From positions 138,914,829-138,978,828 of the forward strand of contig CM053143.1 of NCBI GenBank assembly GCA_028571685.1: a stretch of DNA of 64,000 bases, given 5' to 3'. Position 1 is the first letter of the stretch. Every line of letters begins with the position of its first letter. The position numbers and the translations under genes are program-made. The DNA is from Heterohyrax brucei (lineage: Eukaryota; Chordata; Mammalia; Hyracoidea; Procaviidae). The notes under the pieces are model-generated. The model was not told the origin of the DNA. It saw only the letters and a list, made by a program, of their open reading frames with translations, and searched no databases. This document shows, in pieces, positions 45,798 to 54,931 of this stretch.

Positions 45798-46283
45798 CTC
45801 TCAAACTTTACCCTCCGCGGCTGAGAACCTGCCTGCCGGCCTTCTGAGGCACTGGTCACACGCACGCAACTTTTAACAAAAGGAAGCTGTGGCCGCGCCT
45901 CGCACGGTGGAGATAACGCTCTGTGTGCAAACCTGCGACCCGCCCGCGAACCCTCGGCACAAAAGAAATCCCAAATTCGCACGCAGCTTGACTGCCCTCA
46001 GCCTGCAGCCTCGCTCACCCTCAGCCTCCTCGCTGCCCTCATTCCTAGTAGACCCTGCAGCTCAGCGGCCCCAGCGCCAAGGAACCGGGCTTCTTGCTCA
46101 GGTGAGCGAGGCAGGGCACTGGATAGTCCCAGGGGACGCCTCGAATCTTCCCTCAAGCTGAAACCCCTGGGACCTGAAAGGCCAGCAGCCACCTCTCCGG
46201 ACACACCCCAATACGTTCAACCATTCGTGGGACACAGGCTGTGCTGGGGGGCGCGGTCCGGGGTGTCCGCTGCGCTCTCCCAC

Positions 46284-46350
46284 CTGTCTGGACGCCGAGC
46301 AGGAAAAGAAGGATGCAGAGAAAATCCCAGGCGCAGCGAGCGCCTCTCAT
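46284..46350 (-). CDS. KIT: KIT exon 1 coding part (receptor tyrosine kinase KIT), signal peptide
   Basis: KIT is the cell-surface receptor for stem cell factor, needed for melanocytes, germ cells, blood progenitors and mast cells. Only the first 67 coding bases are here: 22 codons plus one base, the same length as human exon 1 as I recall it. Translation starts MRGARCAWDFLC, continues with a Leu/Ile/Phe-rich hydrophobic core and ends VQT before the split Gly codon. This is the signal peptide. Human KIT has MRGARGAWDFLC; here residue 6 is Cys. The donor is ACAG|GTGGG at 46,284/46,283. The start context has G at -3, with A at +4. The leader upstream also matches the human 5' leader closely. 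The rest of the gene lies off the left edge. Confidence 0.97.
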
Positions 46351-46440
46351 CGCGGTAGCGGCGCTGGGACCAGAGCTCTGTTCCACGTTCCTCCTCTCGC
46401 CGAAGTGCATCAAGCGCGGCAAAGCCGAGCCCCCAGAGCC
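46351..46440 (-). other. KIT: KIT 5' untranslated region (approximate)
   Basis: Read on the minus strand, the segment from TCTGGGGGCTCGGCTTTGCC (46,437 downward) to CGCTACCGCG before the start codon follows the human KIT leader almost base for base. The cap site cannot be fixed from sequence. Human starts are described at about 58 and about 97 bases upstream of ATG. An in-frame ATG lies at 46,410-46,408, 20 codons upstream of the normal start. Confidence 0.85.
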
Positions 46441-46540
46441 GGAGCGTTGAGGAGCAGCCCCTCCTCCCAGTGCCCTCCCCCTGCGCGCCGGCCACGCCTC
46501 TCCTCGCCTTCTCTCCTCCCGCCTGCCTAGGTCTCGCTCC
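46441..46540 (-). promoter_or_regulatory. KIT: KIT core promoter, TATA-less, GC-rich
   Basis: This block lies upstream of the leader, with no TATA box. It contains Sp1-like G-rich motifs on the KIT sense strand, including a GGCGTGGCC motif at about 46,490-46,500. The order of elements matches the human promoter: kit1 G4, then the Sp1-site segment (kit*), then the kit2 segment moving upstream. Confidence 0.8.
46458..46482 (-). promoter_or_regulatory. kit1-type G-quadruplex motif
   Basis: On the KIT sense strand the G-tracts run GGGGG-A-GGG-CACT-GGG-A-GG-A-GGGG. This is the layout of the well-studied human kit1 (c-kit87up) quadruplex, including the short GG-A-GGG end. The loop has A where human has G. 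Confidence 0.8.
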
Positions 46541-46640
46541 TTTCTAACGTCGCTGGCCCCTGGCGCCTTCGACTGGCTAATCCCTGGGGGCTGTGTGCAC
46601 CGGGAGGGGGAGGGCACGCTGGTCGTCGCCGCCAGGGTCT

Positions 46641-47394
46641 CAAACCCTGAGTCCTTCATTTCTCTACGTCTCCTTCCCTGTGATATGGTTGAGGCGCTAG
46701 AGACAGCCCCCGGACCTGAGTGTGCGCTTTGTGAAGCTCGACACCACGCACTTTAGGGCAGGGGCTCGCCACCTGGCAGGTGCACCCAGACAATAAAGGT
46801 TAGCCACCTGCCTTCGTGCATGCTCTTGAAGGAGGTCGTGACACTACTGGTGGTGGAAGAGGTACGAACAGGAGGGGAGTGTTTTGTAAATTGGACCCCT
46901 ACGTTCTCCATTCCTGTTGGGGGCAGGGGTGGTACCAAGCATTGCGCCTGGCTTAGCGGCAAAAGGCTGACAGCGGGCTGAGGTAGTTATGCTCAGTTTC
47001 TTCACCTGCTCTGTTACTTATATGAGCACAGTTGATTTCCTATTGGTCTGAACAGCCTCCACCCAACAACCCCCAGCCCAGGCTTTTCTCCAGGCTGCTG
47101 GGAGAGGGCACCTTGCAGAGTTTGCTCAGGTAGCCCGACTTTTTAAACCCATTTGCACCAATTGTAGTGCAAAACCCTCTAAGCGCGTCTCTCTCTCTCT
47201 CTCCTGCTTTTGTAGATTGACAGTTACAGGGCTGAGGATCCCCACGTTCCTCTTAGTTGCTCTAGCCACTGCCAGGCTCAAAATAATAGTAAAATGATAC
47301 TCTTAAGCCAGGACCGGTTGCCTAGACTGTGCTTTGCCCAACTAATCAGGGTGGCGCTCCTGAATGAAATATAACAACATCTGTATAGAGTTTT
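46641..47394. other. KIT proximal 5' flank, no gene or transposon recognised
   Basis: No SINE or LINE was recognised. A short CT-rich tract (tctctctctctctcc) lies at about 47,190-47,204. Confidence 0.55.
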
Positions 47395-47530
47395 ATAATT
47401 CTTCCAGTGCTGAATGATTACTTCATGCTCACCATAACGGCTTTAAAAGAAAGCTAGAGCAGATATCTTTATTATCTAATTTCTAAAAGTGGTCTAAGAT
47501 TACACAGCTAATAAACGGGAAACCAAGTTT
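47395..47530 (-). mobile_element. MIR-like SINE
   Basis: ttcatgctcaccataacggc, tctaagattacacagctaat and aaccaagtttagaaccctc fit a diverged reversed MIR. Confidence 0.55.
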
Positions 47531-47976
47531 AGAACCCTCATCTTAAGACGGATTCCGGGTTATGATGAGCTTTCTCTTTGCCTTCCAATAAGCTAGTCAA
47601 ACGCAGTCCCCTTTTCCTGTAAGTAGGGAGTGCCCATCAGAAGAAAAGGAATAGAAAAATTTAGTTACACCTAGACTCCTCTTTAAATATCATCCAAAAT
47701 TTATTAATTGCTCGGATCCCTGCTTCATTTAATGTTGAAAGTTCTCTTGTTTGATGGTAACATAACTTAAATTGGCTTACATTCATTACTTAAAAATTAT
47801 CACTACTAGGAAATGGTCAGTATACATATAATTGCCTCTCTTTAAATTTATTTATGTCTTCATTCAGTAAGCATTTACTGTTGTCTACTGCGGAACGCTG
47901 GGCCACTAACTTAAAAATAGTTTGAACCTGCCAGCAGCTCTGCAGGAAAAAAACCCTGGTAATCTGCTCCCATAAA

Positions 47977-48132
47977 GACTGTTGTTGTTGTAGGTACCTT
48001 TGAGTCAGTTCCCACTCAGAGTGACCCTCTGTACAGCAGAAATGAAGCGCTGCGGGTCCTGCGCCATACTCACAAACCTTGCTATGTTTGAGCCCATTGC
48101 TGCAGCCGCTGTGTCAATTCATCTTGTTGGGG
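47977..48132 (-). mobile_element. RTE LINE 3' end fragment
   Basis: gttgttgttgtaggtacctt, gcgctgcgggtcctgcgcca and gctgcagccgctgtgtcaat match the minus-strand RTE at 21,075. It is truncated after about 155 bases at ttcatcttgttgg. Confidence 0.8.
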
Positions 48133-48300
48133 GGGAAAAAAATACAGCTGCTGTCAAGTCAATTCCAACTCATGGCCACCCTAGAGGACCAAGCAGAACT
48201 GCCTGCCCCGTACGGTTTCCAAAGAGCACATAGTAGATTCAAACTGCCAATCTTTTGGTTAGCGGCCACAGCACTTAACCATTACACCACCAGGGTCTTC
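48133..48300 (-). mobile_element. AfroSINE, S type
   Basis: acagctgctgtcaagtcaatt to attacaccaccagggtcttc, directly abutting the RTE fragment. Confidence 0.9.
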
Positions 48301-48382
48301 TAAACTCTGTGAGGCAGTTATCTCACGTAGGGGCTCTGTCGGTCATAATCAATTTGATGACACACAACAACGGTGAAACAAA

Positions 48383-48592
48383 AGTTAAGTATTTGTCTGC
48401 TTACCAAAATGTTGGCAGTTTTAACTTACCCAGCAGCTGGGTTAGGAGAGGTGGGGTGAGGTTGAGGCGGTGGTATTGGAGAAAGATCTGCTTTCATAAA
48501 GATTACAGCCTAGGAAACTCAATGGGATAGTTCTAGTCAATCGCAAGGGATTGATAGCTATGACTTGAGGTCAACTAGACAGCAACTAACAA
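48383..48592 (+). mobile_element. AfroSINE, M type, head cut
   Basis: gtctgcttaccaaaatgttgg, ttcataaagattacagccta, aggtcaactagacagcaac. Confidence 0.8.
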
Positions 48593-48632
48593 AAACCATA
48601 AAGTAGGGAAAAGCTAGGTACTGGGAGTCCAA

Positions 48633-48825
48633 TAAAACCAAAACCAATTGCCAACACATATGACCTTATAGAGCAGGATGAGACTGCCCCATTGGGTTTC
48701 TAAGGCTGTAAATCTTCACGAAAGCAAAATACAACATCTTTCTCCTGCACCGTGGCTGGTGGATGCTAACCACCCACTTTCTAGTTAGCAGCTGAATTCT
48801 TAACCACTGCACCACCAGGGCTCCC
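48633..48825 (-). mobile_element. AfroSINE, M type
   Basis: accaattgccaacacatatga, gctgtaaatcttcacgaaagc, cactgcaccaccagggctcc. Confidence 0.85.
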
Positions 48826-49363
48826 TTGAGATAGCGGGAGTACAATAGTGAGTGGGCAGACATGGCCCTGCCCTCGCAGTCATTATAATCATGTGTGGGA
48901 ACCCACATCCTAGTCTCCTAGCAAAGGTTCAAGTCACACAGCTGGGGGAGAACTGAAACTGAAAAGGTCTCTGTTTGTGCTCTGGCCCATCAGACCACAT
49001 TTTTTTCTTAAGATGATAGATCAAAGATACCACTAGAAGCAGTCATAAATTTCCAGGATCTTGATTTATTTCTCAAATCCATTTTATAGGATAGAAAAGA
49101 AAATGCTATGAGTTAAAATATCAGCATTATGCCTGAGAGAGAAAATTTATAATTTTCTTCTTCAATCAACTGATATTGGAATGGATAACAAGTCTTCAGA
49201 AGAACAAGTGAAAAGAGGCCATATTGCAATTTATCTCTAGGAAGAAAACTTCTAGGGAGGGGGAGGGGACAAAATAAGGGAATAATATAATGCTAGAACA
49301 TCATCTATATTCACTTATTTAACTAACATTTCTTAAGCACCTAAATAAACCAAAGGGGGGGGG

Positions 49364-49468
49364 GAACCCTGAATCTGAGTCTATTCTGATTCATAGCATC
49401 CCTATAGGACAGAGTAGAACTGTCCCATAGAATTTCAAAGGAGTACCTGGTGAATTTGAACTGCTGTA
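49364..49468 (-). mobile_element. AfroSINE, S type, head missing
   Basis: gagtctattctgattcatagc and aggacagagtagaactgtcc; it ends at tttgaactgctgtacc. A G-run precedes it. Confidence 0.8.
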
Positions 49469-49485
49469 CCTAGATAGGCACTAAA

Positions 49486-49515
49486 AACAAACAAACAAAC
49501 AAACAAAAAAAACAG
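49486..49515. repeat. (AAAC)n tract
   Basis: Four to five acaa units followed by an A-run, just before a SINE. Confidence 0.85.
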
Positions 49516-49674
49516 CAAAAAAACCTGTTGCTGTTATGTTGATTCTTTCTCATAGCCACCCTATGGGACAGAGTAGTACTGCCTCATAGAATTTCAATGG
49601 AGCACCTGGTGGATTCAAACTGCTGACCTTTTGATTAGAGACTAGCTCTTAACCACTACACTCTAAGGATTTCC
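49516..49674 (-). mobile_element. AfroSINE, S type
   Basis: acctgttgctgttatgttgat to actacactctaaggatttcc. Confidence 0.9.
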
Positions 49675-49687
49675 ATAGGTAGGCAAT

Positions 49688-49826
49688 AACCCAGTCCCAG
49701 TGCCATCGAGTCAATTATGACTCATAGCTACCCTATAGACAGAGTAGAACTACACCATAGAGTTTGCAAGGATCCTGGTGGATCTGAACTACTGACATTT
49801 TGGTTAGCAGACATAGCACTTAACTA
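49688..49826 (-). mobile_element. AfroSINE, S type, head truncated
   Basis: cccagtgccatcgagtcaatt to agacatagcacttaacta. Confidence 0.85.
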
Positions 49827-49827
49827 G

Positions 49828-49984
49828 CACTAACCCACTTCCATCGAGGTATTTCCCACTCATAGTGACCCTACAGAGAGAGTAGAACTGCCCCATAAAG
49901 TTTCCAAGGAGTTCCTGGCAGATTCAAACTGCCACCTTTTTGGATAGCAGCCATAGTACTTCACCACTACCCTACCAGTGTTTC
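49828..49984 (-). mobile_element. AfroSINE, S type
   Basis: acccacttccatcgaggtatt to actaccctaccagtgtttcc. It is the fourth SINE in the same orientation between 49,364 and 49,984. Confidence 0.9.
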
Positions 49985-50696
49985 CCAGCAGTGCTAGGTC
50001 TATAAAAGTGAATAAGATAAAAATCTCTACTTGTGGGAATTCATGGTTCAACAGGAAAAACAGAAACCCAAATAAGAAACTCTAATATCTGCTAACAGGG
50101 CTCTTATTCAGCCACTATACATCAGTTTGGCCATATTGGTTGGTAAAATATGGAAATCCTTCTGTACTGGCTAGAAGAAAAGTCACTATCTGAAGCACTT
50201 CTTAAGTGTCACTTCACCCTACCTCTCCCCTAAGATATTCCCCAATCTCCTTAGATCCAGCAGTTAAAGATTTAGTGCTGGGTCTCTCGGTTTGTTAGTT
50301 GTGTATTGAAATCATACATATATAAAATACAGTGAATGAACAGCTAAAGGGATAAACTATATAATAGATCAGCACTCTTTAGTTGACCATTTGTAATGAT
50401 GCAAACATTCTGTATCTTACGTAGGATATACAGTCAGTGCTTACTGTCCTGACCAGTTCTGCACTCTACTGTGCAATAGTTGTAACTCTATCATGAATTA
50501 TACTTCATGCATTTTGTTCTTTTCATGATTGTATCTGTGAGGGCATTTGATTACAACATGTACAAACCCAGCACTAGCTCACTTAAGCAAAGAACCCTGA
50601 AATTTACCAGCTGATATAACTGGAAAGTCCAGGAATAGAAATAGTTCTAGACATTCCCAAATTCAGAAACTCCAAGTAAGCAGGACTTGAAGGTAA

Positions 50697-50706
50697 TGTG
50701 TGTGTG

Positions 50707-50737
<31 letters not shown>

Positions 50738-50791
50738 GTGTGTCTGTGTGTGTCTGTGTGTGTCTGTGTGTGTACAGACACACACAGACAT
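50697..50791. repeat. (TG)n/(GTCT)n microsatellite with inverted end
   Basis: tgtgtgtgtctg, then six TGTC units, then mixed TGTG/TCTG. It ends in gtacagacacacacagaca, the complement of the preceding repeat, so the tract can fold back on itself. Confidence 0.95.
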
Positions 50792-50889
50792 TTCTCCATC
50801 TCCATCTTTTAACAATACTCTCTTCATTGCTGTTTAACTGTCTTGTATGTCCTCAGGCAGCTCCAGGCTTCAGCCTAATGTAATCATAC

Positions 50890-51045
50890 TGGAGCCCTGA
50901 TGGCACAGTGGTTAAGAGCTATGGCTGCTAACTAAGAGGTCAGCAGTTCAAACTCACCAACCACTCCTTAGGGATCTTGTGGGGCAGTTCTACTCTTTCC
51001 TACAGGGTCACTGTGAGTCAGGATCAATTTGACAGCCACAGGTTT
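50890..51045 (+). mobile_element. AfroSINE, S type, full length
   Basis: ggagccctgatggcacagtgg to gtcaggatcaatttgacagc. Confidence 0.9.
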
Positions 51046-51762
51046 ATGAAGGCACTAACACTGGTATCACTGACCTGGCTTAAGTTACATATCCATTGGA
51101 AACCAGTCAAGGAGGCCAGAGGGATGTGCTATAATGGTTGGCCAGGCCTGGGTCACATATCTGCCCCTGAAGGATTAGGGGTCTGCTTCATCCATACCAC
51201 TTGGTCTAAGAATGGGGAAAGGTATATCCTCCGAGAAAAATTCAAGTACTCCCTCCAAAAGAAAAAGACACAATTCTGGGCAACAGAACAAAACATGTTC
51301 ACTACAGTTTCACACAGATAGAAACCATCTAATATGGAAAAATATCAATATTATATTTCTCGTTGTAAATGTGAAGATGCTTATTTTAGAAAACTTGGAA
51401 AATGCCAAAAATTATACAGAACAAAAAGCAAAAATCACCTAACATATAATCACTGAGAGTTCATTTTGGTATATTTCTAATTTTTTTTCTCTGCTATAGG
51501 TGAACATTTGTTTTCTTTATATAATTTAAGATCTTACTATGTGCTCTAGTTTTCTATCCATCTTTTTCACTAATCATGACATGAGCATTGTCTCAGACTG
51601 TGAAAAAAGTTTTGAAGAAAATGACAAATAATGTTCATTTGTAGGGATGGATCACGATTCTGGATGTTTAATAATTTCACTGTTGTTTTCTCCTAGGTTT
51701 TTTCACTATCATAAATTACCTGATGTTGAACATTTGGTGAGTTAAACTCTCTCCATTCTGAT

Positions 51763-51908
51763 AGGAAACGCTGGTGGCATAAAGGTTAAGTGCTACCGCT
51801 GCCAACCATCAAGTCCACTAGGCACTCCTTGGAAACGCTACGGGGCAGTTCTAGCCTGTCCCGCAGCATCACTATGAGTCAGAATCGACTCGATGGCAAT
51901 GGGTTTGT
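51763..51908 (+). mobile_element. AfroSINE, S type, full length
   Basis: ggaaacgctggtggcataaag to gtcagaatcgactcgatggc. The tail gagtcagaatcgactcgatgg is among the least diverged in the window. Confidence 0.9.
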
Positions 51909-52111
51909 TACTTAACGTAGCATAAGTTTCTAGAGATGGAATTATTACATGAAGGATATAATCCTTTTCCGGCCTACCACTTAATTGTCCTTGTTTTCCT
52001 GGTAATCATTTGAATGCCTTTTGCCCATAAAGCTAGAGAGATGAATAGATGATCTTCCTTTGAGGAAGCTATACTAACAATGGAGTCCCTGGATGTTACA
52101 GATGGTTACTG

Positions 52112-52790
52112 CGCTGCTGTAGTCATCTGGTGCTGCCATAACAGAAATACCACAAGTGGCTGGCTTTAACAACGAAAAATTTTATTTTGTCACAGTCCAG
52201 TCGGCTACAAGTCCAAATTCAGGCCACCGGCTCCAGGAGAAGGCTTTCTCTGCTGGCTCTGGAGGCAGGTCTTGTCATCAATCTTCCCATGGATGGGGAG
52301 CTTCTGAGACACAGGGACTCCAGGTCCTTTCCAAAGGACACACTCTGCTCCAGGCACTGCTTCTTGGTGGGTTGAGGTCTCCTACTCTCTGCTTGCTTCC
52401 GTTTTATTTACATCCCAAGAGACTGCCTCAAAGCTTAAACCACACCATTGCTGTCGAGTTGGGTCTGAATCCTTACGACCCTAGAGGTCAGGGTAGAACT
52501 GCCCCATAGAGTTTCCACGGAGCACCAGGCAGATTTGAACTGCCGACTTTTTGGTTAGCAGACAGTACTTAACCCACAACGCCACCGGGATTTCCTACCT
52601 TAAGGCTTAATACAACCTTATTCATGAGTCACGCCTCACTAAGGCAGTTGCTGCCCAACTTCCCTTATTAACATCATCGAGGCAGGGCTTACAGCATATA
52701 GGAATATCACGCAACATCAGGAATCATGGCCTAGAAAAACTACTACACACATTTTTGCTTGACACGTTTCAATCTGTGACACACACTTAG
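52112..52790. repeat. old interspersed repeat, copy B, split by a SINE
   Basis: gtagtcatctggtgctgccat, attttattttgtcacagtcc, ggggagcttctgagacacag and, after the SINE, acatcatcgaggcagggctta and caatctgtgacac. Same word order as copy A (25,622). Confidence 0.75.
52440..52597 (-). mobile_element. AfroSINE, S type, inserted in the repeat
   Basis: ccattgctgtcgagttgggtc to acaacgccaccgggatttcc. caaagcttaa lies just before and aaggcttaa just after, a probable target-site duplication. Confidence 0.9.
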
Positions 52791-52961
52791 CTACTAACCA
52801 AAAGGTTGAAAGTTCAAACCCACTCAGAGGATCATTAAAAGAAAGGTCTGGCAACACACTTCCAAATCCCACAGACAGTAAGAACTGTATGGAGCACAGT
52901 TCTACTCGGACACACATGGGGTCACCATGAGTTAGAAATGACTCAACAGCAACTGGTTTAT
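52791..52961 (+). mobile_element. AfroSINE, L type, head cut
   Basis: gctactaaccaaaaggttgaa, aaagaaaggtctggcaacac, gagttagaaatgactcaacag. Confidence 0.85.
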
Positions 52962-53348
52962 ACTAACAATAACCACCTCCAGTCTGTGAGAATGAAAGGC
53001 GATAATACGTAGTCTTAGTTTGAACTTGCAGTATTTACCAGAAACCTCTTTGTGGCATTGAATATAGATGCATTATGTTAAATGGCCTAGAATACAAAGT
53101 TAGACAAGACACAGACCCTGCCCTCATGCAGTTTACACAGAAAGGGGCCAAAGATTAAACTGTTTTAAGTACTGTAACAGAACCATGCCCAGGGCAATGT
53201 CTGAATACAAAAGGAGCACCTAATGTAGAAATGCAGTGATCTCAAGAGGCCTCCCCCAAGAGACAGTGATTAGATTCTGAAGAATGAGGAGGAATTTGAT
53301 AAGCAAAGGGGAAGCAGGGAGAAGACAATGTTCAGGCAGTGGGAAGTA

Positions 53349-53513
53349 CACAAAACCAAACTCACTGCTCTCCGGTGGATTCCAACTCATAGCAACCCTA
53401 CAGGTCAGAACAGAATTGCCCCATAGAGTTTCCAAGGAATGCCTGGCAGATCTGAACTGCCAACCTTTTGGTTAGCAGATATAGTACTTAACCACTACAC
53501 TACCAAGGTTTCC
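53349..53513 (-). mobile_element. AfroSINE, S type
   Basis: accaaactcactgctctccgg to actacactaccaaggtttcc. Confidence 0.9.
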
Positions 53514-53536
53514 AGAAAGAACATAGGCAAACAGCT

Positions 53537-53737
53537 AAAACGGTTACCACAGAGTCAATTCTGATTCATAGTGACCTTAAAGAACAGAGTAAAACTGCCC
53601 ATAGGCTTTCCAAGGCTATTATCTTTACAGAAGTGGACCGCAGTGTCTTTCTCCCATGGAGTGACTGCGTAAATTTGAACTTCCGACCTTTAAGTTAGCA
53701 GCCAAGCGCTTTAACCACTGTGCCACTAGGGCTCCCT
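53537..53737 (-). mobile_element. AfroSINE, M type
   Basis: acggttaccacagagtcaatt, ggctattatctttacagaag, actgtgccactagggctccc. Confidence 0.85.
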
Positions 53738-53749
53738 AACAAAGGGATA

Positions 53750-53920
53750 GAGGCATGAGACAGTATGAGGAACAAGAACTACAAGACGAGCAGCAGAGTT
53801 AGGGAAAGGGGGCGTGCAGAAACTGAGATAAAGGAGACACAGAAAAACTGCGTTCCAAGAAATGTGAACATCACCACTCCATTCATGAAAGGACGTTAAA
53901 CTCAATTCTGACAATAAGTA
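53750..53920. repeat. direct duplication, copy 1
   Basis: Starts aggcatgagacagtatgagg and includes agagttagggaaagggggcg and gaaatgtgaacatcaccact. See copy 2 at 54,932. Confidence 0.9.
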
Positions 53921-54327
53921 GTGGGGAAACTCCATAGATGATAGGCTAAAAGGTGGCAAGAGTAGAGGAAGAAAATCGTAAGGCGCTTAATGTGAATGAT
54001 CCATAGGAGAAACGGTGACCTGAATTAAGTCTGTGGAGGTGAGCATGGTCAGGGGGGTAAATAAAGACAGAGGTGACAAAGACTCAGGACTTGGTGACCA
54101 GTAGCATGGCGGCCCACGAGAGGGACTTGAGATGGTGTCTCCATTTCTGGTGTGAGCGACACGTACATCCCTTCAGCAAGACATGGAAGTTGGTTTATAG
54201 AGGAAGACGAAAGATTAAGAGCTGAGGATGTTACATTTGAAGTTCCCATGGATTTTGCTCAAAAACCATATATACAGGTTTGGAGCTAAAGCCAGGCAGC
54301 TTAGCTGAAGCCACTACAGACAGAAAG

Positions 54328-54484
54328 TTAACCAAACTAAAACCCAACCAATTTCTGTTGAGTCATTTCTGACTCATAGTGACCCTGCAGGACAGAGCAG
54401 AACTCCAAGGAGTGCTTAGTGAAGTGCAACTGCCAACTTTTGGTTAGCAGGCTGAGCTCTTAACCACCAGGCCACCAGAGTTTC
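54328..54484 (-). mobile_element. AfroSINE, S type, with internal deletion
   Basis: acccaaccaatttctgttgag to caccaggccaccagagtttcc. The ccccatagagtttc segment is lost. Confidence 0.85.
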
Positions 54485-54763
54485 CAGATAAAGCAGTACT
54501 ACAAGAAAAGTAGAAGGCAGAAGTTAGCACCCTTGGTGAGCCCTACAATTAAGGAAAGACAGGAAAGGGGTACTCAAAAAGTGATCTCAGCAAGTAGGGG
54601 TTGAAAATGCCAAAAAAGGAGAAGCCTCTCACAAAAGCCAAAGGCAAGGAGGTTTTTAGAAGGGTAGGAAAGTTCCATTGTATCATATCTCTCAGGAAGA
54701 TCAATTAAGATAGAACAGTATCAGTTGAAGTCTGCAATCATAATAAGCACTGATAGTGACTAA

Positions 54764-54931
54764 AACAAAAACCAAACCAAACCCATTGCTATCAAGTTGA
54801 TTCTAACAGTAACTGTATTACAGAGAGGAGCTCTGCCCCATAGGTTTTTCTTGCTTTATGGAAGCAGATTGCCAGGAACTTCTTGCGCTGTACTGCTGGA
54901 AGAGTTAGAACCAACTTTTAGGTTAGTAGTC
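54764..54931 (-). mobile_element. AfroSINE, M/L type, head missing
   Basis: accaaacccattgctatcaag, gaagcagattgccaggaact, taggttagtagtcaag. It ends exactly where duplication copy 2 begins. Confidence 0.8.

Larger units (their letters stand above)
1..46283 (-). other. KIT: KIT intron 1 (partial, continues past left edge)
   Basis: This follows from the exon 1 donor at 46,283-46,282 on the minus strand. Human KIT exon 2 encodes the first Ig-like domain; I looked for its reverse complement by eye and did not see it. The intron is therefore at least 46.3 kb here, against about 37 kb in human as I recall. The extra length is plausibly due to the dense AfroSINE, RTE, L1 and ERV insertions listed below. 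A diverged exon 2 could have been missed by eye. Confidence 0.85.
44985..46640. promoter_or_regulatory. KIT: CpG island of KIT
   Basis: CpG dinucleotides become dense at about 44,990 and thin out after about 46,630, while the sequence on both sides is AT-rich and CpG-poor. The island covers the promoter, exon 1 and the first 1.3 kb of intron 1. Several long open frames inside it (for example 45,524-45,982 and 46,153-46,659 on the minus strand) follow from the GC content and are not genes. Confidence 0.9.
47915..48372 (+). mobile_element. AfroSINE, M type, split by an RTE end plus SINE
   Basis: The left part (tagtttgaacctgccagcag to cccataaagact, to 47,976) and the right part (aactctgtgaggcagttatc to caatttgatgacacacaacaac, 48,303-48,372) flank the two minus-strand elements listed next. 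Confidence 0.65.

Noticed and set aside
45524..45982. 152-codon minus-strand frame in the CpG island
   Set aside because: GC-rich frame in intron 1 that runs through the AG microsatellite. No recognisable protein.
1..46000. KIT exon 2 expected within about 37 kb of exon 1
   Set aside because: I searched by eye for the first Ig-like domain on the minus strand and found nothing convincing, so I did not place it. A profile search would settle this.
46153..46659. 168-codon minus-strand frame that includes the KIT start
   Set aside because: Only the 67 bases at 46,284-46,350 are KIT coding exon. The upstream part is promoter and leader that happens to be open, and the downstream part reads through the donor into intron 1.
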